Origin: Achromobacter sp. Root83 | GTDB lineage: Bacteria; Pseudomonadota; Gammaproteobacteria; Burkholderiales; Burkholderiaceae_B | Length of the DNA: 64,000 bases | Direction of reading: 5' to 3' | Assembly (NCBI RefSeq): GCF_001428845.1 | Contig: NZ_LMIU01000012.1 | Coordinates: 4,857-68,856 of the forward strand | Shown here: one piece after another, positions 16,209-26,363 of the stretch | How positions within the stretch are numbered: position 1 is the first letter of the stretch | Layout: each line of letters starts with the position of its first letter | Program-made: the position numbers and the translations under genes | Notes under the pieces: model-generated | Told to the model about the DNA's origin: nothing | Database searches by the model: none | Seen by the model: only the letters and a program-made list of their open reading frames with translations

Positions 16209-16502
16209 CGTCTGCGCGGTTCGCGTGTGTCTGATCAGATGCCATGGGTGGGGTCGAGGCCAATCTGGACTGACAGCCGAAGCCCGCGTGGCTCCTCCCA
16301 GCGCCCGAGGCGCATTGGCCAAGGTGAAAGGACAGGCCAGGGCTTGGCGCCAGGACTACAATCGGACTCGGTCTTACGCGGCCCCGAGCGATTCATCGCC
16401 GGGCCAACTTTGCGGTAGTACAGCCTTCGACAACCAGCCGGAGGCTCCTGATAGCCCGATCACGCAGGTCGGTGCTGTCCGGGAAACCCCAGCGGCTCAT
16501 GC

Positions 16503-19500
16503 ATGCCAACTGATTCGTGGATTTCCTACCGATTGTTTTGGGTACCGGCTCGCGATCTTGGCGCGCTGAGTATTACCGCGTTGAATACCGCCGCGTTATC
16601 CGGCCTTGCCTTGCTCAGCAGCCTGAGTGCCCCCGCGTGCGCGCAACAGACGATCGTCGGCCCGGGGCAGACCTATATCCACGATGATGGCACGCCGTTT
16701 GTGGCGGGCACCACGACGAACAACGCCCACGCGGTTCTCGTCAATTCAGGGAGTTTCCTGGTCGAAGGTTCGGCCGTCGATATCTCGACCAGCGGGGCGG
16801 GTGCATCGGGCCTGCGGCTTGAAGCCGCCAGCGGACCGGCCACCGCGGTGATCAGGGGAACCGCGGCAGGCGCCGCCATCGCGGTCTCCGCGGACGGCAC
16901 CGACGCCGTGTCCCTTGCGGGCAGCGGGGGCAACCTCGCCTCGATCGATCTGGACAGTGTCAAGGTCATTGCCAATGGCGACCTGAATGCTTCGTTCAGA
17001 ACCGGGTCGGGCGTCTACCTGGAGGGTTCCAGCCAGGCGGTGCTACGCAACGTCGACATCACCACGTTGAGAGGCGCCGGCGTCTTTCTCAACCGTCTTG
17101 GCGGTCCCGTGGCCGGCCAGCAAGACCAATCGGCGAGCCTGACGAATTTTGTCATCCGTGCGGGGCTCGACGCCAGCAGCGGCACGCCCTCCGTCGAGGG
17201 CGCTTTAGGCGGTGTTGTGGCGATCAACCCCGGCCGCGTGGAGCTTGCGAATGGGGATGTTGAAACGTGGGGGGAATCCACCGCGGGCGTGTCCATGACC
17301 AATTCGGTTCCCCGCGTCCGAATGGACCGGTTGTTTGCCACCAATGTCGACGTGACCACGCACGGGGAAGAAGGGCGAGGCTACAGCCTGGGGCTGAGCG
17401 CCCAGATCAAGGGGGGCAGCATCCAGACTTTTGGACGGGGCGCGACGGCAGTCTATGTCAACGACTTTGGAACGACGCTGCCCATCGTCCGGATAGACGG
17501 GACACGGATCGCAACGTACGGCGATGGCGCGGACGCAATCTGGTCCGCAGCCAACGCCACCGTCGACCTACGCAATGCCAGCATCACGACGGCGGGATCG
17601 GGTGCGCTTGGGGTCCGCAATTTTGGCGTGGGTATCACGATCATGGATTCCTGGATCGCGACGAGCGGGGCGCAGGCCCACGCCGTCTCGCTCAGCCAGT
17701 CGGCTGAAGCCACCATTTCCGGCTCGACGCTCCATACTTCCGGCGTGGGCGCCGCCGGGGTCCGGATCTTTGGCCTGGGCGGAAGCAACCGCGCCATTCT
17801 GGAGGGCAGCGTGGTGGTGGCGGACAAGGGGCCTGCCTTGTTCGCCACGGGCTCGGGTTCCGCGGTCTTCGACCTGCGCAACTCGCGGGTGACCGCAAAT
17901 GGCGGGAGCGGCCTGCTGCTGAATACCGAAACGGGAAGCCTCACGGACACCGCCACGATCAACGCCACGAATTCGACACTCTTGGGCGACATGGAAGTCG
18001 GCAACCGCCAGATCGCCGTCCGGCTGGCGGATCGTTCGCTCTTCACCGGCGCCATGCTCAGCTCGGGCGTCGGGATCGTCAATCAGGTCGATATCGACTA
18101 CACCAGCCGCTGGAACGTGCGGGCGAACTCGACGGTGGAAGCGATCGACAGCAGTGGTTTCCTGCTTGTGCCTACCGGAATCACGTTGAAGACGACGGCG
18201 GGCGCGACGATTGCCCAGGGCGGCACCCTGCGGGTCGACGGCATCATGGCAGGCGAGGTGTCGGTGCAATCCGGCGGCTTGCTGAGCGGCACGGGCACGG
18301 TCGGCAACACCGCCAACTCTGGCACGGTCGCCAGCGGCCTGGACACGCTCCGCTTCTCGGGCACGCTGGCGATGAACGCGGGCTCGATCTATCAGGTTGG
18401 GATCAACCCGGCCGGCCAGAGCGGCAAGCTGACGGTGGCGGGCGCGGCCTCCATCGACGGCGGAACCGTGCAGGTGCTGGCGGGCGGCGCCGGCGTCTTC
18501 GCGCCATCCACCACCTACACGATCCTGAGCGCCGCGGGCGGACGCAATGGCGCCTTTTCCCAGGCCACCTCCAACCTGGCCTTTCTCGATCCCACCCTGA
18601 GCTATGACCCCAGCAACGTCTATCTGACGATGGTGCGCAACGACACCGGCTTCAGCCTTGTCGGCCGGACCCGCAACCAGGTCGCCACCGGCGCCGCGGT
18701 CGAGAGCACGGGTTTCGGCAATCCGGTCTATGACGCCGTGCTGGGCCTTGAGGCCGGGCAGGCGCGTGCCGCCTTTGATCAGCTTTCTGGCGAGGTCCAT
18801 GCGTCGGCCAAGACGGCATTGATCGAAGACAGCCACTTCGTGCGCGATGCGGCCAATGACCGCATCCGCGCCGCTTTCGGGGACTGGACCGCTGCGCCGA
18901 TGCGTGTGGCGGCCTACGCGGAAGGCCGCCCGGTGCAAGTGGCGCCCACCACCGAGCGCCTCGTCGTCTGGAGCCAGGGCTTCGGGGGCTGGGGCCGTGC
19001 GGACAGCGACGGCAACGCCACGCGCATGACCCAGTCGACAGGCGGCGTGCTGGTGGGCACCGACGTCCCTCTTGCGGGCAATTGGCGGGTGGGCGGGTTG
19101 CTGGGCTACAGCCACACGAGCTTCGACGTGGACGATCGCGGCGCCTCGGGCGCCAGCGACAATTACCATCTGGGCCTGTATGGCGGCACGCAGCGAGGTC
19201 CGTTCGGGTTCCGCTCCGGCGCGGCGTATACCTGGCACGACATCTCCACCCGCCGAGGCGCGGTGTTTCCGGGATTCGGCGACAGGCTCGAAGGGGACTA
19301 CGACGCCGGTACGTTCCAGGCCTTCGGCGAGTTCGGCTACCGGATCGAGACCACCGCGGCCGTATTCCAGCCCTATGTCAATCTTGCCTATGTCCACCTC
19401 GATACCGGCGGCTTTCGGGAACAGGGCGGGGCAGCGGCCTTGCGCGCCAATAGCCAATCGACGCAAACCACGTTCAGCACGCTAGGCCTGCGCGCCTCGA

Positions 19501-19778
19501 CGAACTTTGCCATCGGCAAGGTGAACACCACGGCGCGCGGCATGCTGGGCTGGCGCCATGCCTTTGGCGACATCACGCCGCAATCGACGCAGGCTTTCGC
19601 CGCCGGCAATGCCTACACCGTTGCGGGGGTGCCCATCGCAAAGGATAGCGCCGTGCTCGAAGCGGGACTGGACCTGAGTCTGACTCCCTTGACCACCCTG
19701 GGCGTTTCCTATCAGGGGCAATTCGCGGGCGACACCCGGCAGGATGGCTTCAAGGCCAATCTGGCCATCAGGTTCTGA
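16503..19778 (+). CDS. Pertactin-like autotransporter (type Va secretion)
   Basis: A 1091-aa protein with a signal peptide of about 47 residues (ending LSSLSAPACA, then QQTIVG). The Ser/Thr/Gly-rich passenger of beta-helix type has repeated short motifs, for example GASGLRLEAASG and GAAGVRIFGLGG. A conserved junction region follows (GGLLSGTGTVGN, GSIYQVGINPAGQSGKL, YTILSAAGGRNGAFSQ). The C-terminal 12-strand barrel starts near residue 820 (VVWSQGFGGWGRADSDG) and ends with the required aromatic (NLAIRF). The family includes Bordetella pertactin-type adhesins; its ligand is unknown. I see no RGD motif. It stands alone with about 290 bp of non-coding DNA upstream, and the long opposite-strand frame inside it is a shadow. 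Confidence 0.9.
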   Translation: MPTDSWISYRLFWVPARDLGALSITALNTAALSGLALLSSLSAPACAQQTIVGPGQTYIHDDGTPFVAGTTTNNAHAVLVNSGSFLVEGSAVDISTSGAGASGLRLEAASGPATAVIRGTAAGAAIAVSADGTDAVSLAGSGGNLASIDLDSVKVIANGDLNASFRTGSGVYLEGSSQAVLRNVDITTLRGAGVFLNRLGGPVAGQQDQSASLTNFVIRAGLDASSGTPSVEGALGGVVAINPGRVELANGDVETWGESTAGVSMTNSVPRVRMDRLFATNVDVTTHGEEGRGYSLGLSAQIKGGSIQTFGRGATAVYVNDFGTTLPIVRIDGTRIATYGDGADAIWSAANATVDLRNASITTAGSGALGVRNFGVGITIMDSWIATSGAQAHAVSLSQSAEATISGSTLHTSGVGAAGVRIFGLGGSNRAILEGSVVVADKGPALFATGSGSAVFDLRNSRVTANGGSGLLLNTETGSLTDTATINATNSTLLGDMEVGNRQIAVRLADRSLFTGAMLSSGVGIVNQVDIDYTSRWNVRANSTVEAIDSSGFLLVPTGITLKTTAGATIAQGGTLRVDGIMAGEVSVQSGGLLSGTGTVGNTANSGTVASGLDTLRFSGTLAMNAGSIYQVGINPAGQSGKLTVAGAASIDGGTVQVLAGGAGVFAPSTTYTILSAAGGRNGAFSQATSNLAFLDPTLSYDPSNVYLTMVRNDTGFSLVGRTRNQVATGAAVESTGFGNPVYDAVLGLEAGQARAAFDQLSGEVHASAKTALIEDSHFVRDAANDRIRAAFGDWTAAPMRVAAYAEGRPVQVAPTTERLVVWSQGFGGWGRADSDGNATRMTQSTGGVLVGTDVPLAGNWRVGGLLGYSHTSFDVDDRGASGASDNYHLGLYGGTQRGPFGFRSGAAYTWHDISTRRGAVFPGFGDRLEGDYDAGTFQAFGEFGYRIETTAAVFQPYVNLAYVHLDTGGFREQGGAAALRANSQSTQTTFSTLGLRASTNFAIGKVNTTARGMLGWRHAFGDITPQSTQAFAAGNAYTVAGVPIAKDSAVLEAGLDLSLTPLTTLGVSYQGQFAGDTRQDGFKANLAIRF

Positions 19779-19830
19779 GGAGTCTGGATCTCGCCGTCGG
19801 ACCTGGAATGCGGGCGGCGGCGGGGGCGGT

Positions 19831-20016
19831 TCAGCTCGCTGCGCCCGCCAGCATGTAGCGGGTGGAGACGGCAAGGATGCGCTGGGCCGATTCATGGAGC
19901 TTGCGGGCTTCAAGGTGGGCTTTCAGCGAAAAGACCGCGTCGTAGCGGCGTCCGCTGCGCGGGCCGGCCAGCAGCGTCGGGCGGCGGGCCAAAATGGGGG
20001 AGATCAAACGGTGCAT
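19831..20016 (-). CDS. Possible small basic protein
   Basis: A 61-aa frame (MHRLISPILARRPTLLAGPR...) with host-like codon use, ending STRYMLAGAAS. A weak AGGA lies before the ATG. The frame is open further upstream without codon bias. No family is recognised. It lies between two plus-strand genes; the rest of the 530-bp spacer (19779-20307) shows nothing else. Confidence 0.35.
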   Translation of the reverse strand: MHRLISPILARRPTLLAGPRSGRRYDAVFSLKAHLEARKLHESAQRILAVSTRYMLAGAAS

Positions 20017-20307
20017 GTTGGAGCATTCCTGCGGGCGCCAAGCCCAGTAGATGCCAGGCATCGTAAGCCGGCTTGCAGCGCGGGCCAACGAAAAACCATT
20101 CATAAGAATATCCACGGCGTCCCCGGACCAGCCGGTTTTTCGCGTATCCCGACGAGTATGGCCCGTGTATATGACAGCCATGTGCCAGCATGCCTGCGCG
20201 CGTTTGAGCTCGGTGTTTTTCCTAAGATGTATTGTCATTATTACAACCATACAATTTTTGGATAACCCTACGACCAAGCGTATTCAAATACGCGCCGGAG
20301 ACTTCCC

Positions 20308-21279
20308 ATGGCTTTTTCTCTTATCAAGTTCGCCTTTTGCGGTGTGATCGGCGGCGTTGCCTTGATCCAGGCTCCCGTCGCGGCGGCCCAAGACAACGCG
20401 CCCATCCGCCTGGTCGTGGGCGCGCCTCCGGGCGGCACCACCGACACCGTGGCCCGCAGCATCGCCCAGCAACTCAATAAGACGATGGGACGCACGGTGC
20501 TGGTCGAAAACAAACCGGGGGCGGGGGGCAATATCGCGGCCAGCCAGGTCGCCAAAAGTCCCAACGACGGCAATACGCTGTTGGTGAGCTTCAGCAGTTT
20601 TTCAATCAACGCCAGTCTGTACAAGACGCTGCCGTTCGATCCCAATACGGACTTCACGCCCGTGAGCATGCTGGCCAAGGTGCCCAATGTGCTGGTCGTG
20701 CGCAAGGACTTTCCCGCGGACACCATGGAGCAATTTCTGGATCTGGTGCGCAAAAGCCCGGGCAAGTACACCATGGCGCTGGGCTCCATCGGCTCGTCCC
20801 TGCACATGGCCGGTGAACGCATGAAGATGATGGGCAAGCTGGACATCCTGAATGTGCCCTACAAGGGCACCGCGCCCGCCCTGACGGATCTGCTGGGCGG
20901 CCAGGTCGACATGATGTTCGCCAGCACCATGAATGTTCTGCCTCACACCAAGGCCGGCAGCCTGAAGGTGCTTGGCGTCAGCAGCGAATACGCGCTCGAT
21001 CAGTTTCCGGGCGTGCCGCCGATCGGCGCCAGCATCAAGGATTTCGAATCCACGGCGTGGTTCGGACTTTTTGGCCCACGCGATCTGCCTGCCGCGGTGC
21101 TGCAGAATCTGAACACGCATGTCGCCCGGGCGGTTGCTTCGGAAGAGTTCCGCAAACTGCTCGAAACCGATGCCGCGCGTCCGCAAAGCAGCACGCCGCA
21201 GGAGCTGAGCGCATTTGTGGCCGAAGATATCAAGCGCTATGCCGAAGTGGTTAAATTCACGGGTGCCACCGCTGACTAG
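20308..21279 (+). CDS. Bug/TctC-type tripartite tricarboxylate receptor
   Basis: A 323-aa periplasmic receptor with a signal peptide (cleaved near APVAAAQ). Bug signatures: IRLVVGAPPGGTTDTVARSI, LVENKPGAGGNIAAS, NVPYKGTAPALTDLLGGQ, LGVSSEYALDQFPGVPPI. No TctA or TctB gene is nearby. A GntR-type regulator starts at its very end, so expression and ligand may be linked to that regulator. Ligand unknown; likely a small carboxylate. Confidence 0.9.
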   Translation: MAFSLIKFAFCGVIGGVALIQAPVAAAQDNAPIRLVVGAPPGGTTDTVARSIAQQLNKTMGRTVLVENKPGAGGNIAASQVAKSPNDGNTLLVSFSSFSINASLYKTLPFDPNTDFTPVSMLAKVPNVLVVRKDFPADTMEQFLDLVRKSPGKYTMALGSIGSSLHMAGERMKMMGKLDILNVPYKGTAPALTDLLGGQVDMMFASTMNVLPHTKAGSLKVLGVSSEYALDQFPGVPPIGASIKDFESTAWFGLFGPRDLPAAVLQNLNTHVARAVASEEFRKLLETDAARPQSSTPQELSAFVAEDIKRYAEVVKFTGATAD

Positions 21280-22063
21280 GGTTCCAATTTTGGCGAGCAA
21301 TCCGCTACCGCTTTATCACAAGGTCTATCTACTGTTACGCCAGCGGCTGGAGTCGGGCCAGTTCGCCCCGGACGAGCCGATGCCGGGTGAACATGCGCTG
21401 GCAGAGCAGTATGGTGTCTCGCGGCTGACGATCAGGCGGTCGCTTGAGACGCTGGCCAACGAAGGGTTGGTCATGCGCCGGCAGGGCAGCGGGACATTTC
21501 CCTCACCTTCAGCGGTCTTGTCGCACCCGCAGCACGCTTCGGACATAGACAGTTTGCTCTCTCATCTGTCCAGCATGGGCGAGCACACCGACGTCAGCGT
21601 CCTGGAATTCGGCTACGAGGCCGCGCATCCCGACGTCGCTCGGCGTCTGGAGCTCGAACCCCACAGCCGGGTCCAGAAGTCGGTGCGGATACGGCGGCAT
21701 GAAGGCCATCCGTTTTCGCACCTGACCACCTATGTTCCCGAAGCGATTGGGTCGCGGTTCCAGGAAAGCGACCTGACCGCCCAGCCATTGCTGGAAATTT
21801 TCCGGCGCATGGGCATCGAGATCGGCGGGGCGGACGAAGCGATCACCGCGATACTGGCGGACCTGCATACCTCGGGCCCGCTGGACGTGCCGATAGGATC
21901 TCCCTTGCTGAGTCTGCGCCGTCTGCTGCGCGACCGTGCCGGCAGGCCGATCGAGTATCTGATTGCCGCGTACCGGCCCGACCGCTATGAATACCGGACC
22001 ACGACCGACGCGGCCAGCCGCGCCGCCGGTCTGCCGGATCCGGGGAAACGCGGTTCCCGATAG
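21263..22063 (+). CDS. GntR-family regulator (HutC/UTRA subfamily)
   Basis: The start is uncertain. GTG 21263 overlaps the preceding stop and gives 266 aa; TTG 21290 is the alternative. The N-terminal winged helix-turn-helix (LYHKVYLLLRQRLESGQF, LAEQYGVSRLTIRRSLETLA, GLVMRRQGSGTF) is followed by a UTRA ligand-binding domain (VRIRRHEGHPFSHLTTYVPE, PLLSLRRLLRDRAGRPIEYL). HutC-type regulators are usually repressors released by a pathway metabolite. Overlap with the Bug gene suggests co-transcription and autoregulation. Confidence 0.85.
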   Translation: MPPLTRVPILASNPLPLYHKVYLLLRQRLESGQFAPDEPMPGEHALAEQYGVSRLTIRRSLETLANEGLVMRRQGSGTFPSPSAVLSHPQHASDIDSLLSHLSSMGEHTDVSVLEFGYEAAHPDVARRLELEPHSRVQKSVRIRRHEGHPFSHLTTYVPEAIGSRFQESDLTAQPLLEIFRRMGIEIGGADEAITAILADLHTSGPLDVPIGSPLLSLRRLLRDRAGRPIEYLIAAYRPDRYEYRTTTDAASRAAGLPDPGKRGSR

Positions 22064-22085
22064 CGCGGTATCGGATGGCCTGTTT

Positions 22086-22718
22086 TCAGGCCCCCTTGAG
22101 CCGGGACGGGACATCCTCGACATCGCTGCAAACCGCCAGCACCTCGGCCGGGTTCCTGCTCAAAGACAGGTATACGTGCCCGATGCTGCTGTCGAAATAG
22201 GCCGACTCCAGCCGGCCCAGCACGACGCTGTCGCCGTTTTCAAACTGGATGCGGACCTTGCCGGACAGCACCACGACGAATTCCTGCCCCGGATGGCGAA
22301 TGTAGTCTTCAAATTCGACCACCTTGCGGGAATCGATCAACGCCACCATCGGCAGCATCTTTTTGCCGGGGTATTCGCCCATCAGCAGGCGGTAGTGATA
22401 ATTTTCCGTGATGTAGTCGCGGGCGTCGCTCAGCTTGTTCTTGACGTAGGTGGGCGCGACGGCGGCCTGGGAGGCGTCGCGCAGCATGAACATGCGGGTC
22501 ATGTCGATGTCCAGCGCGCGCGCCAGCGCGGCGAACTTTTCGTAGCTCAGGGCGATCTGCCCCAGCTCGGCCTTCGATAGCGTCGATACCGCGATGCCGC
22601 TGGCCTGGGACAACGCCTGCAGCGTCATTTTCCTGGCCTTGCGCTCGGCGCGCAGGCGAGCGCCCATTTCTTCCTTGCCCACGATTTCGGGTGGAGATGT
22701 ATTGCCGGGTAGGGCCAT
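22086..22718 (-). CDS. XRE-family regulator with C-terminal cupin
   Basis: A 210-aa protein started at ATG 22718 (MALPGNTSPPEIVGKEEMG). A helix-turn-helix at residues 18-72 (LRAERKARKMTLQALSQASG, VSTLSKAELGQI) is joined to a cupin sensor domain (EDYIRHPGQEFVVVLSGKVR, FDSSIGHVYLSLS). This architecture regulates many amine and amino-acid catabolic operons. It is the last gene of the minus-strand peptide/D-amino-acid cluster, 151 bp after the deacylase, so it is the likely controller of that cluster. Confidence 0.85.
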   Translation of the reverse strand: MALPGNTSPPEIVGKEEMGARLRAERKARKMTLQALSQASGIAVSTLSKAELGQIALSYEKFAALARALDIDMTRMFMLRDASQAAVAPTYVKNKLSDARDYITENYHYRLLMGEYPGKKMLPMVALIDSRKVVEFEDYIRHPGQEFVVVLSGKVRIQFENGDSVVLGRLESAYFDSSIGHVYLSLSRNPAEVLAVCSDVEDVPSRLKGA

Positions 22719-22869
22719 GTAGCGGTCTGGCGTCAAGGGGTTGAGGGCAGGGGCAGGGCCGCAAGCCGCGCCGCGTCTACGCGGGATTGTAAGGGGTGGG
22801 CCCGATCGGGCGGGAGGCCCGCTGGCCGCGTCCGCAGGCGGGACGCGGCCAGCGGGGGCCTGCTCGGGA

Positions 22870-24324
22870 TCATGCGACGGTCCGGGCCAGGACGCGCCCC
22901 GCATGCTGGCCGGTGAAGGCCTGGTCTTCCCAGACCGGCGCGCCGTTGACGTAGACAGAATGGATGCCGGCGGCGCGTTCGGTGGGACGCTCGAAGGTGG
23001 CGGCGTCGGCGACGGTGGCGGGGTCGAAGACGACCAGGTCGGCGTAGTAGCCGGGCTGCACCTGGCCGCGTTCGGCCAGGCCGAATTTGGCGGCGGTCAA
23101 GCCGGTCATTTTCCAGACGGCGGTTTCCAGAGGGAACAGGCCCAGGTCGCGCGAGTAATGGCCCAGCACCCGGGGGAAGGTGCCCCACAGCCGGGGGTGG
23201 GGGCGTTCGTCGTGGGGCAGGCCGTCCGAGCCGATCATGGTGGGGCCGAACTTCAGGATGCGTTGCACGTCCGGCTCGTCCATCATGAAGTAGATCGCGC
23301 CGGCGGGCTGCAGGTCCTGCACGACGTCGTACTTGGACTTGCCGCGTTCGGCGGCGACTTCGTCCAGGTCGCGTCCGCTCAGTTCTGGGTAAGGCTTGCA
23401 CCAGGTGATGATCGTGCGGCCGGCAAGCAGGACGCGGTCCTGCTTGAGCATGGTGGAGCCGGCCACATAAGGGTAGGCGTCCAGCGAGACGTCCTGTCTG
23501 GCCATGGCGGCTTCGATCAGGGGCAGGGTTTCCTGGGAACGTCCGAAGTTGGGCTGGCCCATCACCTTGTGGTGCGAGATCACGACGGGCACGTCCAGTT
23601 CGCGGCCGATGCGGAAGGTCTCCTCCAGCGCCTGCACGATGTGCTCGCCCTCGTCGCGCATGTGCGTGGCGTAGATGCCGCCGTGGGTGTTGAGCGGGCG
23701 GCAGACCTCGATGATTTCTTCGGTGGTGGCCTGGGCCGCGGGCGGGTAGAAGGTGCCGGTGGAGATGCCGATGGCGCCGCTGGCCAGGGCGTCGTCGGCC
23801 AGCGATTGCATGGCCTGCACTTCGTCCGGGGTGGCTGCGCGCTGCAGGTCGGGCATGACGGCCGCGCGCAGCGTGGAGTGGCCCACCATGCAGGCGGCGT
23901 TGACGGCGGCGGGCGTGGCGCGCAACGCGTCCAGGTAGTCGGAGAAGCGTTCGAAGCGGTAGGAGCCGCCTTCGTCCAGCAGGTCCAGGGGCGGGGGCGG
24001 CGTGGCGTGCGCCAGCGGCGCCAGGCTGATGCCGCAGTTGCCGGTGACCACGGTGGTGACGCCCTGCGAAATCTTGGGCGTCATGTGGCGGTGCTTGAGC
24101 AGGTAGTTATCGTCGTGCGTGTGCGAGTCGATGAAGCCGGGCGCCACGACCTTGCCCGACACGTCGATCCGGCGGCGGGCGGCGCTGGCCGCCAGGTCGC
24201 CCACCGCGGCGATCCGGTCGCCACGCACGCCGACGTCGGCGCGCTGGCCGGGGGTGTTGGTGCCGTCGATGACGGTGCCGCCTGCAAGAATGTAGTCAAA
24301 CGGGGTGGCGTCGGGCTGGGACAT
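22870..24324 (-). CDS. N-acyl-D-amino-acid deacylase (D-aminoacylase)
   Basis: A 484-aa amidohydrolase-superfamily enzyme, started at ATG 24324 (MSQPDATPFDYILAGG). Metal-binding HTH (His68, His70) sits in PGFIDSHTHDD. The Cys ligand typical of D-aminoacylases is in VTGNCGISLAPL (about Cys97). Other family motifs: MVGHSTLR, GAIGISTGTFYPPAA, YATHMRDEGEHIVQALEE, VVISHHKVMG, MIGSDGLPHDERPHPR. Such enzymes hydrolyse N-acyl-D-amino acids to a D-amino acid and a carboxylate in the cytoplasm. It sits 22 bp after the ABC ATPase gene, in one operon with a peptide importer and an FAD amino-acid oxidoreductase. Confidence 0.9.
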   Translation of the reverse strand: MSQPDATPFDYILAGGTVIDGTNTPGQRADVGVRGDRIAAVGDLAASAARRRIDVSGKVVAPGFIDSHTHDDNYLLKHRHMTPKISQGVTTVVTGNCGISLAPLAHATPPPPLDLLDEGGSYRFERFSDYLDALRATPAAVNAACMVGHSTLRAAVMPDLQRAATPDEVQAMQSLADDALASGAIGISTGTFYPPAAQATTEEIIEVCRPLNTHGGIYATHMRDEGEHIVQALEETFRIGRELDVPVVISHHKVMGQPNFGRSQETLPLIEAAMARQDVSLDAYPYVAGSTMLKQDRVLLAGRTIITWCKPYPELSGRDLDEVAAERGKSKYDVVQDLQPAGAIYFMMDEPDVQRILKFGPTMIGSDGLPHDERPHPRLWGTFPRVLGHYSRDLGLFPLETAVWKMTGLTAAKFGLAERGQVQPGYYADLVVFDPATVADAATFERPTERAAGIHSVYVNGAPVWEDQAFTGQHAGRVLARTVA

Positions 24325-24346
24325 GCGGATCTCCGGCAAAAAGGAT

Positions 24347-25339
24347 TCAGGCAAAGTGGCAGGCAACGTGCTGCTCGGGGGCGACCTGGCGGGGCAGAGG
24401 GGTTTCTTCGGCGCAGCGCGGCCGCGCCATCGGGCAGCGGGTGCGGAACGCGCAGCCCGACGGGGGCGACAGCGGGCTGGGGATTTCGCCCGTCAGCACT
24501 TCGACCGGGGTGCGCTCGCCCTGGCGCGCCGAGGGCACGGCGGCCAGCAGCGCGCGGGTGTAGGGGTGGGCCGGGCGGTCGAAGATGGCGTCGCGCGTGC
24601 CGGTCTCGACGATCTTGCCCAGGTACATCACGGCCACGCGGTGGCTGATGTGGCGCACCACGCTCAGGTCGTGGGAGATGAACACGTAGGTCAGGCCCAG
24701 ATCGCGCTGCAGGTCCATCAGCAGGTTGATGACCTGCGCCTGGACGGAGACGTCCAGCGCCGACACCGGCTCGTCGCAGACGATCAAGCCAGGGTCCAGC
24801 GCCAGGGCGCGCGCGATGACGATGCGCTGGCGCTGTCCGCCGGAGAACTCGTGGGGGTAGCGGTCGGCGGCGTCGGGCCGCAGGCTGACGCGCGCCAGCA
24901 GCTGCGCCACGCGTTCGCGGATGGCGGCGCGGTCGTGGCCGAAGTTGCGCAGGGGCTCGCCGATGATGTCGCGTACGCGCATGCGCGGATTCATGGAAGA
25001 AAACGGATCCTGGAAGATGAACTGCATGCGCCGGCGCATGGCGCGCAGTTCGCTGCTGTTCATCTTCGCCAGATCTTCGCCTTCGAGGAGGATGCGGCCT
25101 TCGGTGGGATCGGTGAGCCGGATCAGGCATTTCCCGGTGGTGGACTTGCCGCAGCCGGATTCACCGACCAGGCTCAAGGTCTGGCCGCGCGGAACGGACA
25201 AGGAAATTCCGTCGACGGCTCGCAGCACTTTCGCACCGCGCCCGCCGTCCACGGGAAAGTGCTTTTTGAGGCCGATGACTTCCAGCATGGGGACGGGAGC
25301 GGGCGCCTCGGACGGGAGAGGGGTGTCGTGAAGGTTCAT
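24347..25339 (-). CDS. Peptide ABC transporter ATPase (DppF/OppF type)
   Basis: A 330-aa ATPase, started at ATG 25339 ([15 protein letters not shown]). Walker [10 protein letters not shown], signature SGGQRQR, Walker B LIVCDEP and the H-loop (FISHDLSVV) are all present. The C-terminal Cys-rich oligopeptide-transporter extension is also there ([16 protein letters not shown]), the place of the iron-sulfur cluster in DppD/OppD-type proteins. It pairs with the ATPase gene 8 bp upstream to power the peptide importer. Confidence 0.93.
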   Translation of the reverse strand: MNLHDTPLPSEAPAPVPMLEVIGLKKHFPVDGGRGAKVLRAVDGISLSVPRGQTLSLVGESGCGKSTTGKCLIRLTDPTEGRILLEGEDLAKMNSSELRAMRRRMQFIFQDPFSSMNPRMRVRDIIGEPLRNFGHDRAAIRERVAQLLARVSLRPDAADRYPHEFSGGQRQRIVIARALALDPGLIVCDEPVSALDVSVQAQVINLLMDLQRDLGLTYVFISHDLSVVRHISHRVAVMYLGKIVETGTRDAIFDRPAHPYTRALLAAVPSARQGERTPVEVLTGEIPSPLSPPSGCAFRTRCPMARPRCAEETPLPRQVAPEQHVACHFA

Positions 25340-25347
25340 GGCGGGTC

Positions 25348-26355
25348 TCACGCGGTCAGGGCGGTGGGCGCCGGTGCGGACTGGCGGGCCCAGCACCAGA
25401 CGCGGTGGCGGTGGCCGGTATCGATGGCGGGCGGCTTCTCGTGGGCGCAGCGCGGCAGGGCCTGGGGGCAGCGCGCGGCGAACGCGCAGCCGCGCGATTC
25501 GGGCGTCATCACCGGCACGATGCCGGGCAGCTCGGCCAGCCGCGCCGTGTGGTCCTGGCCGTCGACGAAGTCCGGCAGGGAACGGATGAGCGCCTGGGTG
25601 TAGGGATGCTGCGGCCGGTCCAGCACATCGTCCACGCTGCCTTCCTCCACCTTGCGGCCCGCATACATGACGATGACCCGCTGGCACATCTGCGCGACCA
25701 CGCCCAGGTCGTGCGTGATCAGCACGATGGCCGTGCCCAGCCGGGCCTGGATGTCGCGCAGCAGGTGCAGGATCTGCGCCTGGATGGTGACGTCCAGCGC
25801 GGTGGTGGGCTCGTCGGCGATCAGGACCTTGGGCTGGCATGCCAGCGCCATCGCGATCATGGCACGCTGGCGCATGCCGCCCGAGAGCTGATAGGGATAC
25901 TCGCGCACACGGCGCGCGGGATCGGAAATCTGCACCAGGTCGAGCAGCGCCTCGGCCTGCTTCAAGGCCTCGCGGCGCGACAGACCCTGGTGCAGCATGA
26001 GCGATTCGCTGATCTGCTTGCCCACCGTGATCACGGGGTTCAAAGAGGTCATGGGCTCCTGGAAGATCATCGAGATCTGGTTGCCGCGGATGGCGCGCAT
26101 GGCTTTCTCGGGCAGCGCCAGCAGGTCGCGCCCGTCGAACTCGATGCTGCCGCCGGCGACGCGCCCGGGGGCGCGCAAGAGGCGCATGATGGACAGGGAC
26201 GTGACGCTCTTGCCGCAGCCGGATTCGCCGACCAGGCCCAGGGTTTCGCCGGGCAGCAGGTCGAACGACAGCTTGTCGACCGCCACGACGGTCGTCTCGT
26301 CTCCGTCGAAGCAGGTGGTCAGGTCATGCACGCGCAAGACAGGATTGGGTTGCAT
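25348..26355 (-). CDS. Peptide ABC transporter ATPase (DppD/OppD type)
   Basis: A 335-aa ATPase starting [18 protein letters not shown]. Walker A GESGCGKS, signature LSGGMRQR and Walker B VLIADEP are intact, as is the C-terminal cysteine cluster ([17 protein letters not shown]). It lies 8 bp after the DppC-like permease gene and 8 bp before the second ATPase gene. The first helical segment differs from its partner, as usual for the DppD/DppF pair. Confidence 0.93.
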   Translation of the reverse strand: MQPNPVLRVHDLTTCFDGDETTVVAVDKLSFDLLPGETLGLVGESGCGKSVTSLSIMRLLRAPGRVAGGSIEFDGRDLLALPEKAMRAIRGNQISMIFQEPMTSLNPVITVGKQISESLMLHQGLSRREALKQAEALLDLVQISDPARRVREYPYQLSGGMRQRAMIAMALACQPKVLIADEPTTALDVTIQAQILHLLRDIQARLGTAIVLITHDLGVVAQMCQRVIVMYAGRKVEEGSVDDVLDRPQHPYTQALIRSLPDFVDGQDHTARLAELPGIVPVMTPESRGCAFAARCPQALPRCAHEKPPAIDTGHRHRVWCWARQSAPAPTALTA

Positions 26356-26363
26356 GGGCGCTC

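Noticed and set aside
17568-19466. 632-codon minus-strand open frame inside the autotransporter gene
   Set aside because: The plus strand encodes a complete, recognisable autotransporter; the antisense product is Arg/His/Gly-rich without any domain.
22741-24648. 635-codon plus-strand open frame
   Set aside because: Antisense to the D-aminoacylase gene, with low-complexity Gly/Val/Ala content typical of shadow frames.
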